Shown here: piece by piece, positions 10,801 to 25,700 of the stretch
Numbering within the stretch: the first letter of the stretch is position 1
Layout: each line of letters begins with the position of its first letter
From: Apiospora phragmitis
Lineage: Eukaryota > Ascomycota > Sordariomycetes > Amphisphaeriales > Apiosporaceae
Assembly (NCBI GenBank): GCA_038363925.1
Contig: JAQQWL010000013.1
Coordinates: forward strand, 2,108,001-2,172,000
Reading direction: 5' to 3'
DNA length: 64,000 nt
Position numbers and translations under genes: made by a program
The notes under the pieces: generated by a model
What the model was told of the DNA's origin: nothing
The model's input: only the letters and a program-made list of their open reading frames with translations
Databases searched by the model: none

Positions 10801-13385
10801 ACTTTTTTCCGTACTTCTTTATTATTATAAGTTATAAATCTTTTATTAACGGTTTTAAGTCGGTATAAGGCGTTTTTTTCTTATTATTCGAATTTAAAGC
10901 AGTTAACGATTCGTAATGAAATATAGTTTCTTTACGCTTTGCTATCGAGTAGCGCTCTGATATAAACTCTTTTTACGTTTATTATTAATATAATATATTT
11001 ATAGATAGCTCGATTATCCATTATTTAGTATAAAGACCTGTTTTAGTCCGCCTATTATCGTCTCTTTATAGTAGGCGGCGTCTATTTCCCGGATACTGCT
11101 CTTATAAATAGGTAATAATTTCTTACGATCGATCCTCGTATCGTTGTTATTATTCTTTTTATTTTTTATAAAGTACTTCTTAATACATTAATAGAAGTGT
11201 TTCTATACTCCTCTTCGTGTAAAGTACTGTTCCTAATATTTAAGATTCGGGTTTTTTTAATAATTCGAAGGTTTATTAAGTTCGCGGTAATTTATAAACG
11301 TTTTGTAAATTCTTTAATATATTAAAGTGTTTTTTTATTAAGTATATACTTATACGTCCTAAAAGTATAAGGTGTTTTTTTTTAAACGTTTATAAGCTCG
11401 CGATTTTTCTTAAGCGTATTTAAAATATTAATCCTCGAAATACTCCCTTTAATTTCGTCTTTTTAAATAATATTATTATAGTTACCGTAAATTTTTTTAT
11501 ATTAGTAGGTACGCGCGTTATCCGTTTAAAATCGATATTCGGATTTTTTTAATAATATAATCCAGGTATGGTTACGTAATAAGTCGTTTACTAATCCTTT
11601 AAGGAAACTATTTATATTTAAGCTTTTTTGTGAAATATTCCGTATAAGCGTTATATATATACGAAATTTATAAAAACGTAAAGTATCCTTCGTATATAAG
11701 GGAGATTCGTAAGTTATCCTTTATTACGTAATTATTATAAATTTTTAATTAAAGCCGGCCGTAATAAGTACTTAGCGTAAGTATTTCGAGTCGAGGTAAA
11801 GAACGCTAAGGATAGCTAACCACCCGTTAGTCTTAAGCTTTCTAAATTTAGCGATCTCGTTTATTAATTCGTTTATTAATATACTTATTAAATATTCGTA
11901 ATTTATTAATTATTCTAATTAGTTTATAATATTATTTATTGAATTATTATTTTCGTTATAAAGAAGGAGTTAGCCCTTTCGTATTATCGCGACGCTTCGG
12001 CTATGGTCCTCTTCGCCTTTCGAAGCTTTAAAAAATTATTCGGTACCTTTTTTATTTATTAAATAAGAAGTATATTTATTATTATAATAAGTTATTTAAG
12101 ATAAACTATTATATTTAATAGTAACGTTATTATTTTTAATAATTATTATAAAGGTATTTTTTATTTTAATAATATTAACGTGTTATTTTTTAAAACTCGT
12201 TAGAAATCCTTTTTTAATACTCGGTATTTTCGAATATAATATTTTAATTTTTAATAATTATAATAAATATTACGTAATTTTTTATTTTATTTATTATATT
12301 TAATAATATCGAGGTTTATAAGCTTATTATAATAGTTATATATTATAATATTTTTAAGCGGTATATAATTATATTAACGTGATCGTTTTATATTAATTAA
12401 GGTTTAACTAGTTTACCGTTAAAGTCCGCCTTATTTCTCGCGGCGTTGTTCGTATATATAAGTATTAATCTTAATAGTAAGGTTTATATACGAGAAGAAA
12501 TTATCGGGGGCGTTAAACCGGCTAAGTTCGTTCTTAACGTTATTTTTTAGCCCTTAGTAATATATTATAATTTTTATAGTTTCGGTATAGTTTAATCGAG
12601 TTATGATATATCGGAACTCGGCCGTGTAAAAAACGGCTAATCTTTTTTATTTAAAGGTTTTAAGTTCCCTTTCCGCCTGTCGCTTTTCGGTGGGGTTTTA
12701 AAAAAATGATTTAAGGGCTTATTTAAAGCCGTTATAATTTTTAAAAATACGTTATATTTTTATACGGTATAGTTTAATTTATTAATTATTTTTTACGAGT
12801 TTATTTAAATAAGGTTTAAATTAAACGAATATTTTATTTTTAAAAAACGAGGTAATATAAATAACTCGTTAAATAAAGTTTTAGAACGTTTTTTTATAAA
12901 ATTATTAATAAGTTTTAATTTAAATAAAAAAGTTTTAAAAGTTTTTACTTATTTTATTAAAAAGTATTAATATATTAATTTTTATACTTTTTTTTAATAT
13001 AATAAAGGTTTAAATAATATTAATAATTATACGGAGAAAACGTACCTTTTCACGTAATTTATTAATATTATAAGGTATTTATTTTAAAGTGCTTTTAATT
13101 AAGAGCTCGTTACGCTTTTTTTCGAATTTAACGTAATAATATTAATAATTAGTACTTTTTTACTCGAGTTTTTTAATTTATTTAATTAACGCTTATTATA
13201 TAAGCTCGTTATTATTATTATTATTATTAATATTTATAGTAAGGTTTTATTAAAAGGTATTAAGGGCGGTAATAAGAGTTTTTTTTTATTAAACGGTATT
13301 ATTAAGGCTAGGTGTAAATATAGTTTTTATAATATTATTATTTAAAGGTTTAAATAATAACTCGTAAAAATAAAAGTTATTAAAA

Positions 13386-14050
13386 TATAATAAACGTTAT
13401 TTAGGTTTTAAAAAAAACCTAGTAAGATATATTAAGGTTTATATTAATAATATAAAAGAGTATTTAAACGTATAATAAAAATCGCTTGTATTAATATAAT
13501 AAATAATAACGGGTAAAAACGAAAGTAATTAAGGTACGTAAGTTTAAGGGTATTTATAATAGTTTTATTAAAATTATTTATTTTATTAATAAATTAAAAT
13601 TAATATTTAAATTAATTATTAAAATAAAAAATATTTATATAAAATATATAAAAAAGACGTTTATTATTATATATTTAATCTTTTTTTTATTAATTTATTA
13701 TTATTTAATAATCTTTTTTAATTATAATTTACACTACTTAATAATCTCGCTTAATTACGCTTTACATTATTTAATAATCTCGTTTAATTACGCTCCGCGT
13801 TACTTAGTAATTTCTTTTAATCGTTTACCGTGCTACGTGACTTATTAACGGTCGCCGTTATTTTATAAGCGCGTTCGCTTTATCGCTAGGCGCGGTGGTG
13901 GCGTTACTCGTTATTAAGGAGGGTTTAGCTTCGTATTAATATAGCTGGCGGTGCGGTCCGTAATTGTAGTATCGTAGCCTGTTCGGGGCATGGTAGGTCC
14001 GTGCCGGTGAGTGGGGTTTTTTAACCGTATAGTTAGGTCGGGTTGTAATA
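13386..14050 (-). repeat. 5' LTR of gypsy copy 1
   Basis: 665-bp partner of 6655-7319. Its right end (…GGTTGTAATA) adjoins the ATTAT target duplication. It is more heavily RIP-mutated in its left half than in its right half. Confidence 0.85.
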
Positions 14051-14461
14051 ATTATGCCCGAGCTTTTCGTAAATTTTATAACGTTATAAGCGTATTCTAA
14101 ACGTCTTTATATAAATACTCTTTCGACGCGATTCGTTTTATAACTATTTATTAATATCCTTTTAAAATAATAAGTTTTTTTTAGTTTATATATAAAGTTA
14201 TCCTCTATTTTATAGCCGTTTTTTTTATACGGCGGCGCCGGCTAAGTATTTTATTTATTTTTCGAAGTGTCGCGTTTTTACCTTTTAAAAAAGTAACTCG
14301 GTATATAACTTATATTATAACATTTATAATTTAATTAAAACTAATTAAAATAAATATTAAAAAGTTATTTTAATATTATACGATATAGTTTCGAGCGTAT
14401 TTAGTTTAAAATTAAGTTTTAACCGAATTATTTAAAGTTTTTAATCTTTAAAGGATAAATA

Positions 14462-14673
14462 TATTAAAATAGTATAAACTAAGGTTTTTTATATTATTTT
14501 AAAAGGGGCGCCACGTCTTTGCGCTTACGAACCCTTTTTTTATTTTATTAAGAGGGGTATATAATACCCTTTATAACTAGTATTAAAAATAAAAATAAAT
14601 AATAAAATATAATAATATAACCTCGATTAAATACGAAACTTATTTATATATATATATAAAAACTTATTTAATA
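14462..14673 (+). repeat. 5' LTR of copia copy 1
   Basis: A mutated version of the roughly 207-bp copia LTR, whose least altered copies are at 51459-51665 and 63042-63249. The terminal TGTTAG..CAACA has become TATTAA..TAATA. Confidence 0.85.
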
Positions 14674-15070
14674 TTAATTAATAATTATATAAAATAATTA
14701 TATAAAATAATTATAAGTTAATAAGAGTAAAGAGACGGTTTTACGCCCTTATCGATATAAATACGACCGTGCTAAGGAGCCCCGAGAATTTCCGGCCGTT
14801 AGAGATTCGGAGGAAGAGCCGAACTAAATTAACCGTATAAAGAGGAACCCTTTTTCCCGAATATATATTATAAGGAGGAGACAAGTTGTCGAATTATACG
14901 CGAAACTAGCTAAGCTATGTATAATTATATATTTAAATAACCTTATTATATAATATATAAAATAATAACCCTGATTAAAATCGAATTAATTATAGTTAGC
15001 GAATTAAGACCGAGCCTAGACGTATTAAACTTAAATAAACTAATAACTTTAAACTTCGAATTATTTAATA

Positions 15071-16933
15071 TACCTTATAAGCGAGCTATATATATAAACG
15101 AGCTACGCACTTTTTATTTTTAAGCTTTATAAGTTATAAATTAATTCGATTATAACGCTTAAAATTAATTAAATATATTAATAATTATTATTTTTAAAGG
15201 TTTTTATATTATTTTATTAAGTGCGCGTATTATGCCCGAGCTTTCCGTAAATTTTATAACGTTATAAGCGTATCTTAAATGTCCTCGTATAACTACTCTT
15301 TCGACGCGATTCGTTTTATAATTATTTATTAATATCTTTTTAAAACTATAAGTTTTATTTAATTTATATATAAAATAATTCTTTATTTTATAACCGTTTT
15401 TCTTTCGTACGGCGACGCCGGCTAAATATCTTATTTACTTTTTAAAATATCGCGTTATTACTTTTTAAAAAAGTAACTTGGTATATAATTTACGTTATAA
15501 CTTTTACGATTTAATTAAAACTAATTAAAATAAATATTAAAAAATTATTTTAATATTATATAATACGGTTTTAAATATATTTAATTTATAATTAATTTTT
15601 AATCGAATTATTTAAGGTTTTTAATTTTTACGGGATAAATAAGCCGAAAAACGTCCCCGAAGGTATTAAAGTGCGTAGCTTTATATCTAATTATAAAATA
15701 ATATATTCCGGATTATACGGAATAAATCCTATTTTTTAAGAGTTTTTTATATATTCGAAACGATAGAAGTCGCTTAGTACGCTTTTAAAAACGCTAGTAG
15801 GAAGTTTTCCTTAAAGATATAAATAATATACGCCTGTATAAAACCTTTAATTTCTTTTTTATACGCCCTTTTTAATATACGAAAACAGCCGATATTAAAA
15901 AGTTAAAATTTATACGACGAATAAGAAAGTATATAAAGTATAATAATCGAGTTTTTTTCGTAATAGAGCTTAAAAGTTATAGAGTGATGGGTTTCGTAGC
16001 CGTTTAAGACTTAAGAGACGATAATGATTTTTTATACGAGACTTAACATATTAATTAAAGTATTAAACCTAGTCCTCGCCTCTTTTATTCGTAATTTAGT
16101 TATTTTTAATAATTATAATTACTTAATCCTTTAATAATAAGTTGTTTTTATATTAAGAAAAGAGGTACGTTTTCCCGGTAAAAATAATATAGGGAAGAGA
16201 TAACGTAACCGTTTAATCTAACGCTTTAAATAATTATAACCCATTCCCGGTTTTTTTACTATATTACCTTAAACCTTCTATATTAATCGAAGGTAGTTAT
16301 AATTATTTCGAACGAGATTTAATTTATAAGAAACCTAGTCTCGTTAAAATTATATATATCCTCTTTTTATATCCTATACTTATTAATTATATTCCGTATA
16401 AGAATAAATTATACGCGATACGTGTTAAGATATTTATAAAAAACTCGTTAATAATCGATTCTTCGATTAAAACGCGTCCGGGGATCTAGTTATTATCGTA
16501 TAAAGCTAGAGGCTTAATTAACGCCGACGTGTCCCGTATCGCGTAAACTAAATAATCGATTCGCCATATCTTCTATATTATTTAGCCAGGGAAAAAACGA
16601 TCGCGTATTTAGATTAAAAATATATCGAATAATTAATTCCTCTTTAAAATTAGAAAGCTTTCGAAAGTTTATAGAAATTTCGGATCGTAATCGAATTCCG
16701 CGTTGTCGGTTACGTAACGTCGATTCTAAAACATAATATATTATTATAATTTTTTATATACTTAATTTCGGGTTATTTTAAAGAGTTTAAAGCGCTAAAT
16801 TAAGCCATTTTTCTTTATTTTTTAATTCTATATTTATTAAAGAAGAAACATTAATATAAAGTTAATTATAAAAAAGTTAATGAAAAATACGTAGCTCGTT
16901 TATATACGTAGCTCGCTTATAAAGTACGTTACG
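15071..16933 (-). mobile_element. Fot1/pogo-like transposon C, inserted in copia-1
   Basis: About 1.86 kb, with inverted ends CTTATAAGCGAGC (left) and, inverted at the right, CTTTATAAGCGAGC, flanked by TA (15069-15070, 16934-16935). Comparison with the uninterrupted copia copy at 59690-59720 shows where the host was split. Same subfamily as B (repeat core AAGCGAGCTACG), minus orientation. The DETGF site near 16350 is mutated to N-E-T-R-F. Confidence 0.8.
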
Positions 16934-19900
16934 TATAAAGAAGTTTTTTAAAATATCGGGATTTTTTTAATAGTTTAGAAAAGATATATTAACCTCGCTT
17001 TTTAAAAACTCGAACCTTTAAATATACTTTTCGAAAAAATAATACCCGAATTATTTACGACGTATTTTATATAATATTTTTTAAATTATTATATATTAAA
17101 AATAAAAGGGACCTCTTTTTAAAAATTATTTATTACCGAGTTTAACGAATAAACTAAATACTAATTCAGTTAAATTAACTATATATTTTAAAAAATACGG
17201 AGTTAATATATTAATAAATAGATTCTTTAAAACTAAGCTCGTAAGCTTAACGTTACCGGCCGCTTTTATATATTAATAGGACCGATTAATAGAACCGATT
17301 TCGGAAACCCGAAAAGAGGATATTCTATATTCTTTCCGAAAATAAATAATTAAATAACCACCGCCTAAACGAAAGACACCCGGTCTCTATACGGAATAAT
17401 TATCCGCGATATTACGGGACACTTTAAGCCCGAAGTTTAACCTTAAATTTATAAATACCTAAACGTTGCAAGATATTATCCTTTTTTTTCTCCGACTCCG
17501 GTACCGCCGGATTAAACCGTACGATTATCTAATTTAGTATACGTTATAAAGTACGATATCTCTTTAACCCGAGCTATTTATAATAATAAAATCGATTAAA
17601 ATAAGGTCGTTACTTTTTCGAAGGTATAAAAAAAAGAAAAGAATTATACCGGTAAATTATATAATATTTTTTACGATAAAGTATAGATATTTATTAAAAT
17701 ATATTAACGGTTAAATATATTAAAGGATTAATATTATACGATCTTTTTAAATATTTTTTCCGGCTATACGGAGGTATTTTATCTTAATTACATTAGACTT
17801 AAAAAAAATAAAACGAGATATACCACCTTATAAGCTCGTATTTTAATACGATAATAAATTACGTATAATATTTTATAAATTAAATAATAACTTCTTTTAT
17901 ATAAATAAAAAGTAAAAACGTTAAAAAATAATTTATTAAGGTTTTAAAACTTTTATTAAATAAGCTTTAACTCGTATAACGAGCCTTTAGAAAAAGATTT
18001 AAAAGAGAGATTATTTTTTCTACTTTAGTTATACGAGCCTACCGAGGAATTCTAAAGTTTATATCGGCCTTTATTAATTAAAAGCTAATATACGAACCGT
18101 TATTTTAAAACCTTCGCGTATTATTAAATATAATAATAAATTAAAGGCTATTAAAACGATATTTAACGGAGGAACTATATCGAAATTTAGTTATAAATAC
18201 GTATTTAATTAATAAACGGTTTATAAATAACCGTATAAAAAGAAACTAATTAATTTATAATAAAAAATTATTATATAATAATTAATTATTAAAATAGGAT
18301 AAGAATTAATAACTTATAAATATATTCCGATCTAAGTTATTATATAAAACTCGATAATTCGAATAAAAAACCTGCCGAATTTATTATAAATAAAGTTATT
18401 AATTAATAGATTACTTAATTAAAAAATAAACTTATATAATAATATTAAATAAAAACTCCTTACTTAAAACGAATATAAGGATTTTATTCGAGACTAAAAA
18501 GGGAAAAAAGAGGAGCTAAAAATTAACGAAGAGGAGTACGATTACTTTAATCCGCAAAATATATAATAAGGTATTATTTATTTAATAAACGCCGTGTTTT
18601 ATTACCGGCTTATTAATAAAGATATTTATTTTTTAAAAATTATTATATACACCGATTAATTTAACCTTAATAACTTATATAATTAAACATATTAAAAAGA
18701 GCTTTAAAATACCGGCGCCGTTTTATTTTTAATAATAATTAAAAAGTTTTAAGTAAAGTTTTATATAGGAGAAACCCTAAACGTACAAATCGATTAGACC
18801 TCGAAGAGCGCCGAAATTAAGTTCGGAAGTTTAAAGCCTACTTCGTCGATTAAAATAATCGATATACGGAACCGATTAAAAGTAATTAAGTATTATATTT
18901 TAAATATTATAACCCCTTTTTTATTCTCGTTATATAATATTAATCGGCTTAAAACGTATTATAATAATATTTTTAATCTTATTATATAAAAAAACAGCAA
19001 AATATTTTTTATAATTAAAAAATAAGGACATTTGTTTTTTAATACCGGCCGTATAAAAACGACGTTATATTTTACCGAAAAAATAGTTTCGATATTTTTA
19101 TTAACGGTTTAAATACCTTCGTATAAAGAATCTTTATACGTTTTTAAAAAACGCCGGCTACGACAACGTCGACCCTACTATTCTTAACGAGATCTAGAAA
19201 TCTTACTCTTAATATTAATTATATAATCCGGCGTTATAAAGATTTAAATTCTCGTTATAAAACGAATATAATTTTAATTACGAAATTATTATAAATATTA
19301 TTTATATTAATAAATAAAACATATTTAACGTAATTAATTCGAATATGTTTTTTAAACGGTTATATTCTTATATTCGTTTAACGTATAAATATTTAAAATA
19401 CTTTTATAAATATTAAATATATATAGATTAAAATCCTTTTAGTTATATCTCGTATAGTCCGGGTACGTATTTTTAAAAAGAATTTCAAAACTATATATAA
19501 ATAATAAGAATTATTTATAAATAAATACTTATTAAAACCTATTAAATAATAAATAAAATTAAATAAACGCACGTTTTATTACGTAGGGCCTTCGATATTT
19601 TATAAAAGGATCTCGGTTATTAAATAAATACCGAAATAATACTTTAAATAGCTATTAAAGCTTTAAATAATACGGCTAGCCTCAACGGCTTAATACTTAC
19701 CTTGCTCGTATTTAAAATATATCCTCGTATTAATAGGAACTTATTACCGTTACTATAGATCTAGGTACGAGGAGAATCTATATAAAAAGTAATAAAGATA
19801 CTTTAAAAGATATATACGGATATCGATATTTACCGAGCCTTAAATACCCGGAATGGACCGGCTATCCATAATATCTTAATACTCTCGCTTCGAAATAAAG

Positions 19901-21201
19901 TCCTAATTTAGCGAAAAAAAGAAGGATAAACCGGACTATATAAAATAATAGCTATTAAAAACTATATAATCCGGGTAAATACCCCGGACGGCCTGAAAGC
20001 CTTTCGAGTAACCTAAATTAAGCCGTACTACCGGGAAGAGGCCGGAAAACCGTACGATAAGCCGGATATATAACCAGATCCGAAATAGCCGGTAAATACC
20101 CTAAATACTAAACTAATAACTAAAGAAATTACGGTAATTCCTATATAACGTAGCCGAGGACGACCTAAAAAATATCTACCTTAAAACGCTTTAACCGCCG
20201 TATTTTTTATTTAAAAAAAATAAAAGAATTACGATTTAATAGTTAAGCTCTAATAAAACGGCGTTATTACCTCGTCCGGATATTTATTTTAAAAGTCTAA
20301 CGCGGAGGAGATTAATAATCTCGCCGTACGAGAAGTTTTCGAATTTATTCGTTTCGACCCGGGTAAATATACCGGCGAAAAATCTTTAAAACACGGCTCG
20401 TATAAGAGATTAAGGGTAAAACTACGAAGCTATACGAGAAATTTAAGCTCGTAATATAGAGCTATAAAGATATAGAAAAGGAGGCTATTTTAACCTAATT
20501 ACCGATAATCTAGCGGATAAGCTAAAGACTCCTTTTAGCCTTCGAACTAACCGTGATCCGAGACTTTAATATACGAAAGCGAGTTACGTAATATTATAAA
20601 GGTATATATTTAATTATATAATAAGCTAAACCGACTAATTTATACACGTTTATTAATAAGGTTAAAGATTTAATATTTTAAAAGAACGCTATTTTAAATC
20701 GTATTACCCTTATACGGACTAGTAAAATTAAAACTTTATTAATATATAACGCCTGTTTATTATTTATTACGGAGAGACCGGATATTTTCGGTATTATAAT
20801 AATATAAATTAATAATACCTTCAGCTTCGCTATAGCCTTTTTTTTCTTAAAAAGAGGAAGAAAAGTTAGCAAAGGAACAATTTTATATAAAACTAAAGAA
20901 TGTTTTAACCGAAAATATATTAATCGAGTTTAACGGAGGTAAGATTTAATTAAAATTATATAATATCCTTTTTAAATAAAAGAGATAAGCTAATTAATTA
21001 AAACCTATCGATTTAAAAGTTATTAATAAAAACTAATAATATATTTCTTATCGAATAAAAAAAATATATTTAACTTTTATTTATTAATTAAAAATAGCGT
21101 ACGATTTATTTATTACCGTTTAAATATAAGCCAGCTAACGGTGCTACGGTCACCTCATATAACGGCGACCCCTAAATTTAAATAGCCCTTAATAATACTA
21201 T

Positions 21202-21839
21202 TGTAACGAACGTTATCTAGGTTTTAAAAAAAACCTAGTAAGACGTACTGGGGTTTATATTAATAATACGAGAGAGTATCCGAACGTGCGATAGAAGTCG
21301 TTTTAATTAATATAATAGGTAATAGCTTGTAAGAACGAAAGTAATTAAAGTGCATAGGTTTAGAAATATTCGTAATAGTTTTATTAAAACTATTTACTTT
21401 ATTAATAAGTTAAAATTAATATTTAGATTAATTATTAAAATAAAGAAGATTTATATAAAATATATAGAGAACGTCCGTCGTTATATATCTAATCTCTTCT
21501 TTTATTAATCGGTTAAATTATTTAGCTCACCTTCGTATTCTAGTAATCCGGATAGTCCCCTTATTGGTTAAATCACCGACTCACTTCGCCGTTCCCGGTA
21601 ATCCCCGTGATCTATTACGTAACATTATCTTTACTACTTCTTTAAACCGTATCTAGCCTGCTACGATTTAAGATATTATTATTATAATCGCCGTACGCTT
21701 TTATAATATTAATACGCTTATATTAATATAATTGGCGGCGCGGTCGGTAGCCGTGATATCGTACCCTAAACGGGGTATCGTAAATCCGGCCCGGTGGTTT
21801 TTATAGGTTTTAGCCGTATAATTAGGTTAGGTCGTAATA
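21202..21839 (-). repeat. 3' LTR of gypsy copy 2
   Basis: 638 bp, beginning TGTAACGAACG with the original TG retained and ending CGTAATA. RIP-mutated throughout, in contrast to the right half of its partner. Confidence 0.85.
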
Positions 21840-22039
21840 TTACCTTCCCTCTCCTAATTACTTTATTTTTAAAACGCTAGGTTCTTTAAATATCCTTACC
21901 CGTTTATCGTATCGGTCCTTAATAAGCTCCTTCCTTTTTTCCGTTATATTTTTTATTATAATATTTATTTATTATATTAAGTCGAGTTAAAAAATCTGTT
22001 CTTTATATAAAGTTTAAAAAAACTAAATAACGTTATAAC

Positions 22040-22725
22040 TTAATTACTTTTTTTAACGAGTTTAGTTTCGAGGTTACACCGTACTCTTTTTATTTAAAAA
22101 AAGGGTAAAAATAAATTATATTAGAAAATATTTCTCGTTATAAAGAATATATTCGTTATATTCGATCTTATAATAGTTCTAGTTTATTAGTTTTTATAAT
22201 ATCTCGGGTTATTAATAAGTCCCGTCGCTTACGCTTTAAGGAGCAAGCGGCTAGTAACTTTTTACACGAGGCGAGCGCGGCTTTAAAGAAGGTTTATCGA
22301 GAAGCTTAAAAGGCCTTTTAACGCTTTAAACGAATTCGGTAATAGCGGAACTCTTTAATAACGCGTAATGTAGAGATGGCTAGGCGTGGTCTTTATTTTT
22401 TAAACGAATTAAAGGCGGCCGAGCACGTTAAGTCCGAGGCGGTTATTAAGGCGTAATTTTTCGGAGCGTTTAAAATAATGAATTAAAACGCGATAAATTT
22501 TAACCTCGTTCTGTTTTAGACGCTTATAATTTTTCCGCAGCGTTTATTAAATATTTCTTAAGCTTTTAAATATTATTTTTTAGCGGGTAATTTTTTTATT
22601 AAACGAGATTAAAAACTTTATTTTTTTTTTATTAATAACTTTATTAATTTTGTACTTATATTAATCCGTTTCGACTTTTAGATATATATTAATTAGGGTT
22701 TTTTTAGCCGCTAGTTTAAATAATA
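22040..22725 (+). pseudogene. Open frame antisense to gypsy pol (copy 2), coiled-coil
   Basis: Counterpart of the frame at 7439-7834. Shared residues include FEVTPYS, then SRYKEYIR and a long charged segment (RRLRFKEQAASNFLHEAS, then VEMARRGLYFLNELKAAE), before a common end FVLILIRFDF. Several TAA/TAG codons sit where tryptophan or glutamine codons would have been. About 390 bp present here are lacking in copy 1. Function unknown. The conservation across two diverged copies argues for a real gene in the live element. Confidence 0.5.
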
Positions 22726-25700
22726 AAGTATAAAATATAGGGTATATCCGTATTATTTTAAATAGTAATAATTAATAATTAATTTTTAAAATAACTTTTA
22801 CAATTTTAAATAATTTTATTTTTTTAAAATTTAATTTATTACTTAATCGTTTTATTTTAATATTTCGTTATAAGAAGTAAACTTTTTCTCCTTTTTTAAA
22901 GGTTAGTCCCTTTAACTTTATCCGGTTAGCGTATTTTTTTATTCGTTATTAGAGAAAGGTAAGGTTTTATTATAATATAATTTAGAGTTCTTTTAATTTT
23001 TTAATTTATATGGTTATAATTAGTATTAGCTCTCTTTTCAAAGGTTTTCTAATAATTTCCAGGTTATACTTATAGTTCGTTTAGAATGGTGAGATACGCG
23101 TAACTTCGTTATTTATATTATTATAGGCGAATTAAGTTATAAATAATAGTTATATTTAATTATTTTATTTATAATTAACGTAGTAGCGTAAGTACTATTT
23201 TAATGTTTAGTTTATCCGCTCGTTTTATTTATTTATTTAAGGGTGGTAAGCCATAGATAGTTTATATTTAACTTTAAGTTATATTATAAATAACTTTTAG
23301 CATTTAGCGGTAAATAGTTTATCTCTATTAGAGATAATCGTTTTAGGTAGTCCGTATTAATTAATAATTATTTAGATAAATATGTATACTAAGTTATTAG
23401 TATCGCTAAATTCTTTATACGGTAACAAGTAGGTATACTTTATAAGTTTATCCGTAATTACTAAGATGCTATTGTAATTAACCTTAGTTAGGGGTTTTTT
23501 TAATAGGGGCAGCTTAATAACGAAGTTAAGTGTAATAGCTTTTTATATTTTATCCGGTAGTAAGATCGGCTGTAGCTCTCCGTACGGCCGGTATCGGGTA
23601 GCTTTTGCTTTATTGTAGAGGTTGTATTTGCCGATTACTTTAGCCACGATTAGCTTGAGGTTTTTATAATCGAATTGTTTAATAATCATTTTCTAGGTTT
23701 TAAATATTCCTTAGTATTTATATACGAAGTGTTCATAGAATTTTTAAATAAAGCTTTCGCGATATTATTTAAGGATATAGATCTTATCTCGGTAAAAGGT
23801 AAAACCGTCGCGGTCTTTAAGGTAATCCCTAAAGTAATTCGCGGGGTCGAGGTTTTAGCTAAGTTATCGGAATTTAGTAACTTATTCGTCGTTATATTAA
23901 ACGTGGTTCGTAGCGTTTAATTATTTTAAAGGTGCGAGGTTACCGTTTTAATCGTAGGTAAGGATTATCCGCGTTTTAGGCGGGACTTCCTCCTGGTGGT
24001 CCGGTTATCGGCTTAATACGTCGGCGCGACCGTTCTTATTACTTTTTTAATAGATAATAATAAGGTTAAATTTTAATAGGAATTCGGACTATTATATTTA
24101 TTATTTATTTAATTCTTTAATAGTAATAAACGTTGTAAGGGTTTTATAATCGGTATAGATTTTAATTAGTTTTATTATTTCGTTAAAGTAATATTTCTAT
24201 TTTTTATAAGTTTTAATAATAGTTATTAATTTTCTATTATAAATTTAATAATTTAGTTTTAATCCGTTAAACTTTTTCGAAAAAAATACGACGGGGTACG
24301 ACCTTTCGTTATTGTTTCGTTAACTTAATTACCCTCTGATTATATAGTTTAATACGTCGGTTTTAATTTTAAAGGGTTTAAACGAGTTTATTACGCGAAG
24401 TATTAGTTTATTAAGGATTCGTTCTTTAATATTGTAAAAGGCCTCGTTTTCTTTTTCTATTTATTAGAATAGTTCGTTTTTTTTTATTAGGTTCGTTAGG
24501 GGTGTCGCTATTTTATTAAATTCGGGGACGAAAATCTGGTAATAATTAATTAGTTTTAAAAAGGATTTAATTTTTGTAGCGTTTATAGGCGTAAGTTATT
24601 TTTTAATTATTAAAATTTTTAAAGGTTTTATTCGAATTTCGCCCGGGAATATTACGTATCTTATAAAGGTGACGGATCGTTGGTAGAATTCGTTCTTTTT
24701 TAAATTAATTAGTAGGTTAGCGTTTTATAGCTTTTAAAGTATTAGTTTTATATACTCTTGATATTATTTATTGTTTTCGGAGTAGATAAGGATATCGTCG
24801 AGATATATTATAATAAATTTATCGAGATATTTTCGTAAAATATAGTTAATTATAATTTAAAAGTTAATTAATATATTAATTAAGTTAAACGGCATAGTTT
24901 AATATTCGAAATAGCCGTATTTAGTTCGGAACGCGGTTTTCCACTTTTTTTTTTTAATTCGGATTAGGTTATATATATTTAAGAGGTCGAATATTATAAA
25001 GATTTTAGCGTATAATAGTTTATTTTATAAATCGCTAATTAAAAATAGGGGGTACCGGTTTTTAATAGTAATTTCGTTAAGTTTTTAATAATCGATATAT
25101 ATACGTTATTTAGGTTTCCTATCCTTACTTTTTTTTTAAAACGAAAAGGATAGGGAAGCTTATTAATAATATAAATAGTTAAATAATTCTTTTCTTAAGA
25201 TTTTCCGTAATATATTTTTTTTTTAAAGCTTATTTATATTCCTAGTTAAGTTTATATATAGATATAAATAAGGGTTCCTTTTTATTTTTAAAAAGTATCT
25301 TATAATTTTATTATATATAAAGCGGTAAACCTATTTTTAATTTTTTATTAAAAAGTGTTTCGAATTATCAATACTTTTTTAATATAATTATTATAACGTT
25401 TAATTTAAGCTTTTTAATAATAATATATATTTTAAAAACTTTAAATTTATTAAAGGGTTGTTTTTTAAACCGTTACTTATTAATTAAACCTCTTTTTAAT
25501 ATATTTTATTAAAGTTAACCTATTTTTTAATTAATTTTAAAATTATTTACTCGTAACTAAGGTATCTTTAAAATTATATCGTATCCTGCGACGTCCGTAA
25601 TATTATACGTAATTCGTTTATAGCGTTCTCCAATATCGATTAAAAGGTTCGCGATTTCCTTCCGTACTTCTTTATCGTTGTAAATTATGAATCCTTTATT

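Larger units (their letters stand above)
6655..14050 (-). mobile_element. Ty3/gypsy LTR retrotransposon, copy 1, RIP-inactivated
   Basis: A 7,396-bp element with 665-bp LTRs and a perfect 5-bp target duplication ATTAT (6650-6654, 14051-14055). The pol gene runs on the minus strand, so the 5' LTR is on the right. Integrase is visible as GLPETVIS in the complement of 8481-8510. The reverse transcriptase catalytic site near 9941-9956 reads Y-F-N-D instead of YLDD through G-to-A change. Order from right to left is gag, protease, RT, RNase H, integrase, 3' LTR, as in Ty3/gypsy. Stops are frequent. It shares its family with gypsy-2. Confidence 0.85.

Noticed and set aside
23675..23920. 81-codon plus-strand frame in gypsy copy 2
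   Set aside because: Antisense shadow of the pol region; the matching interval in copy 1 is not open in this frame.
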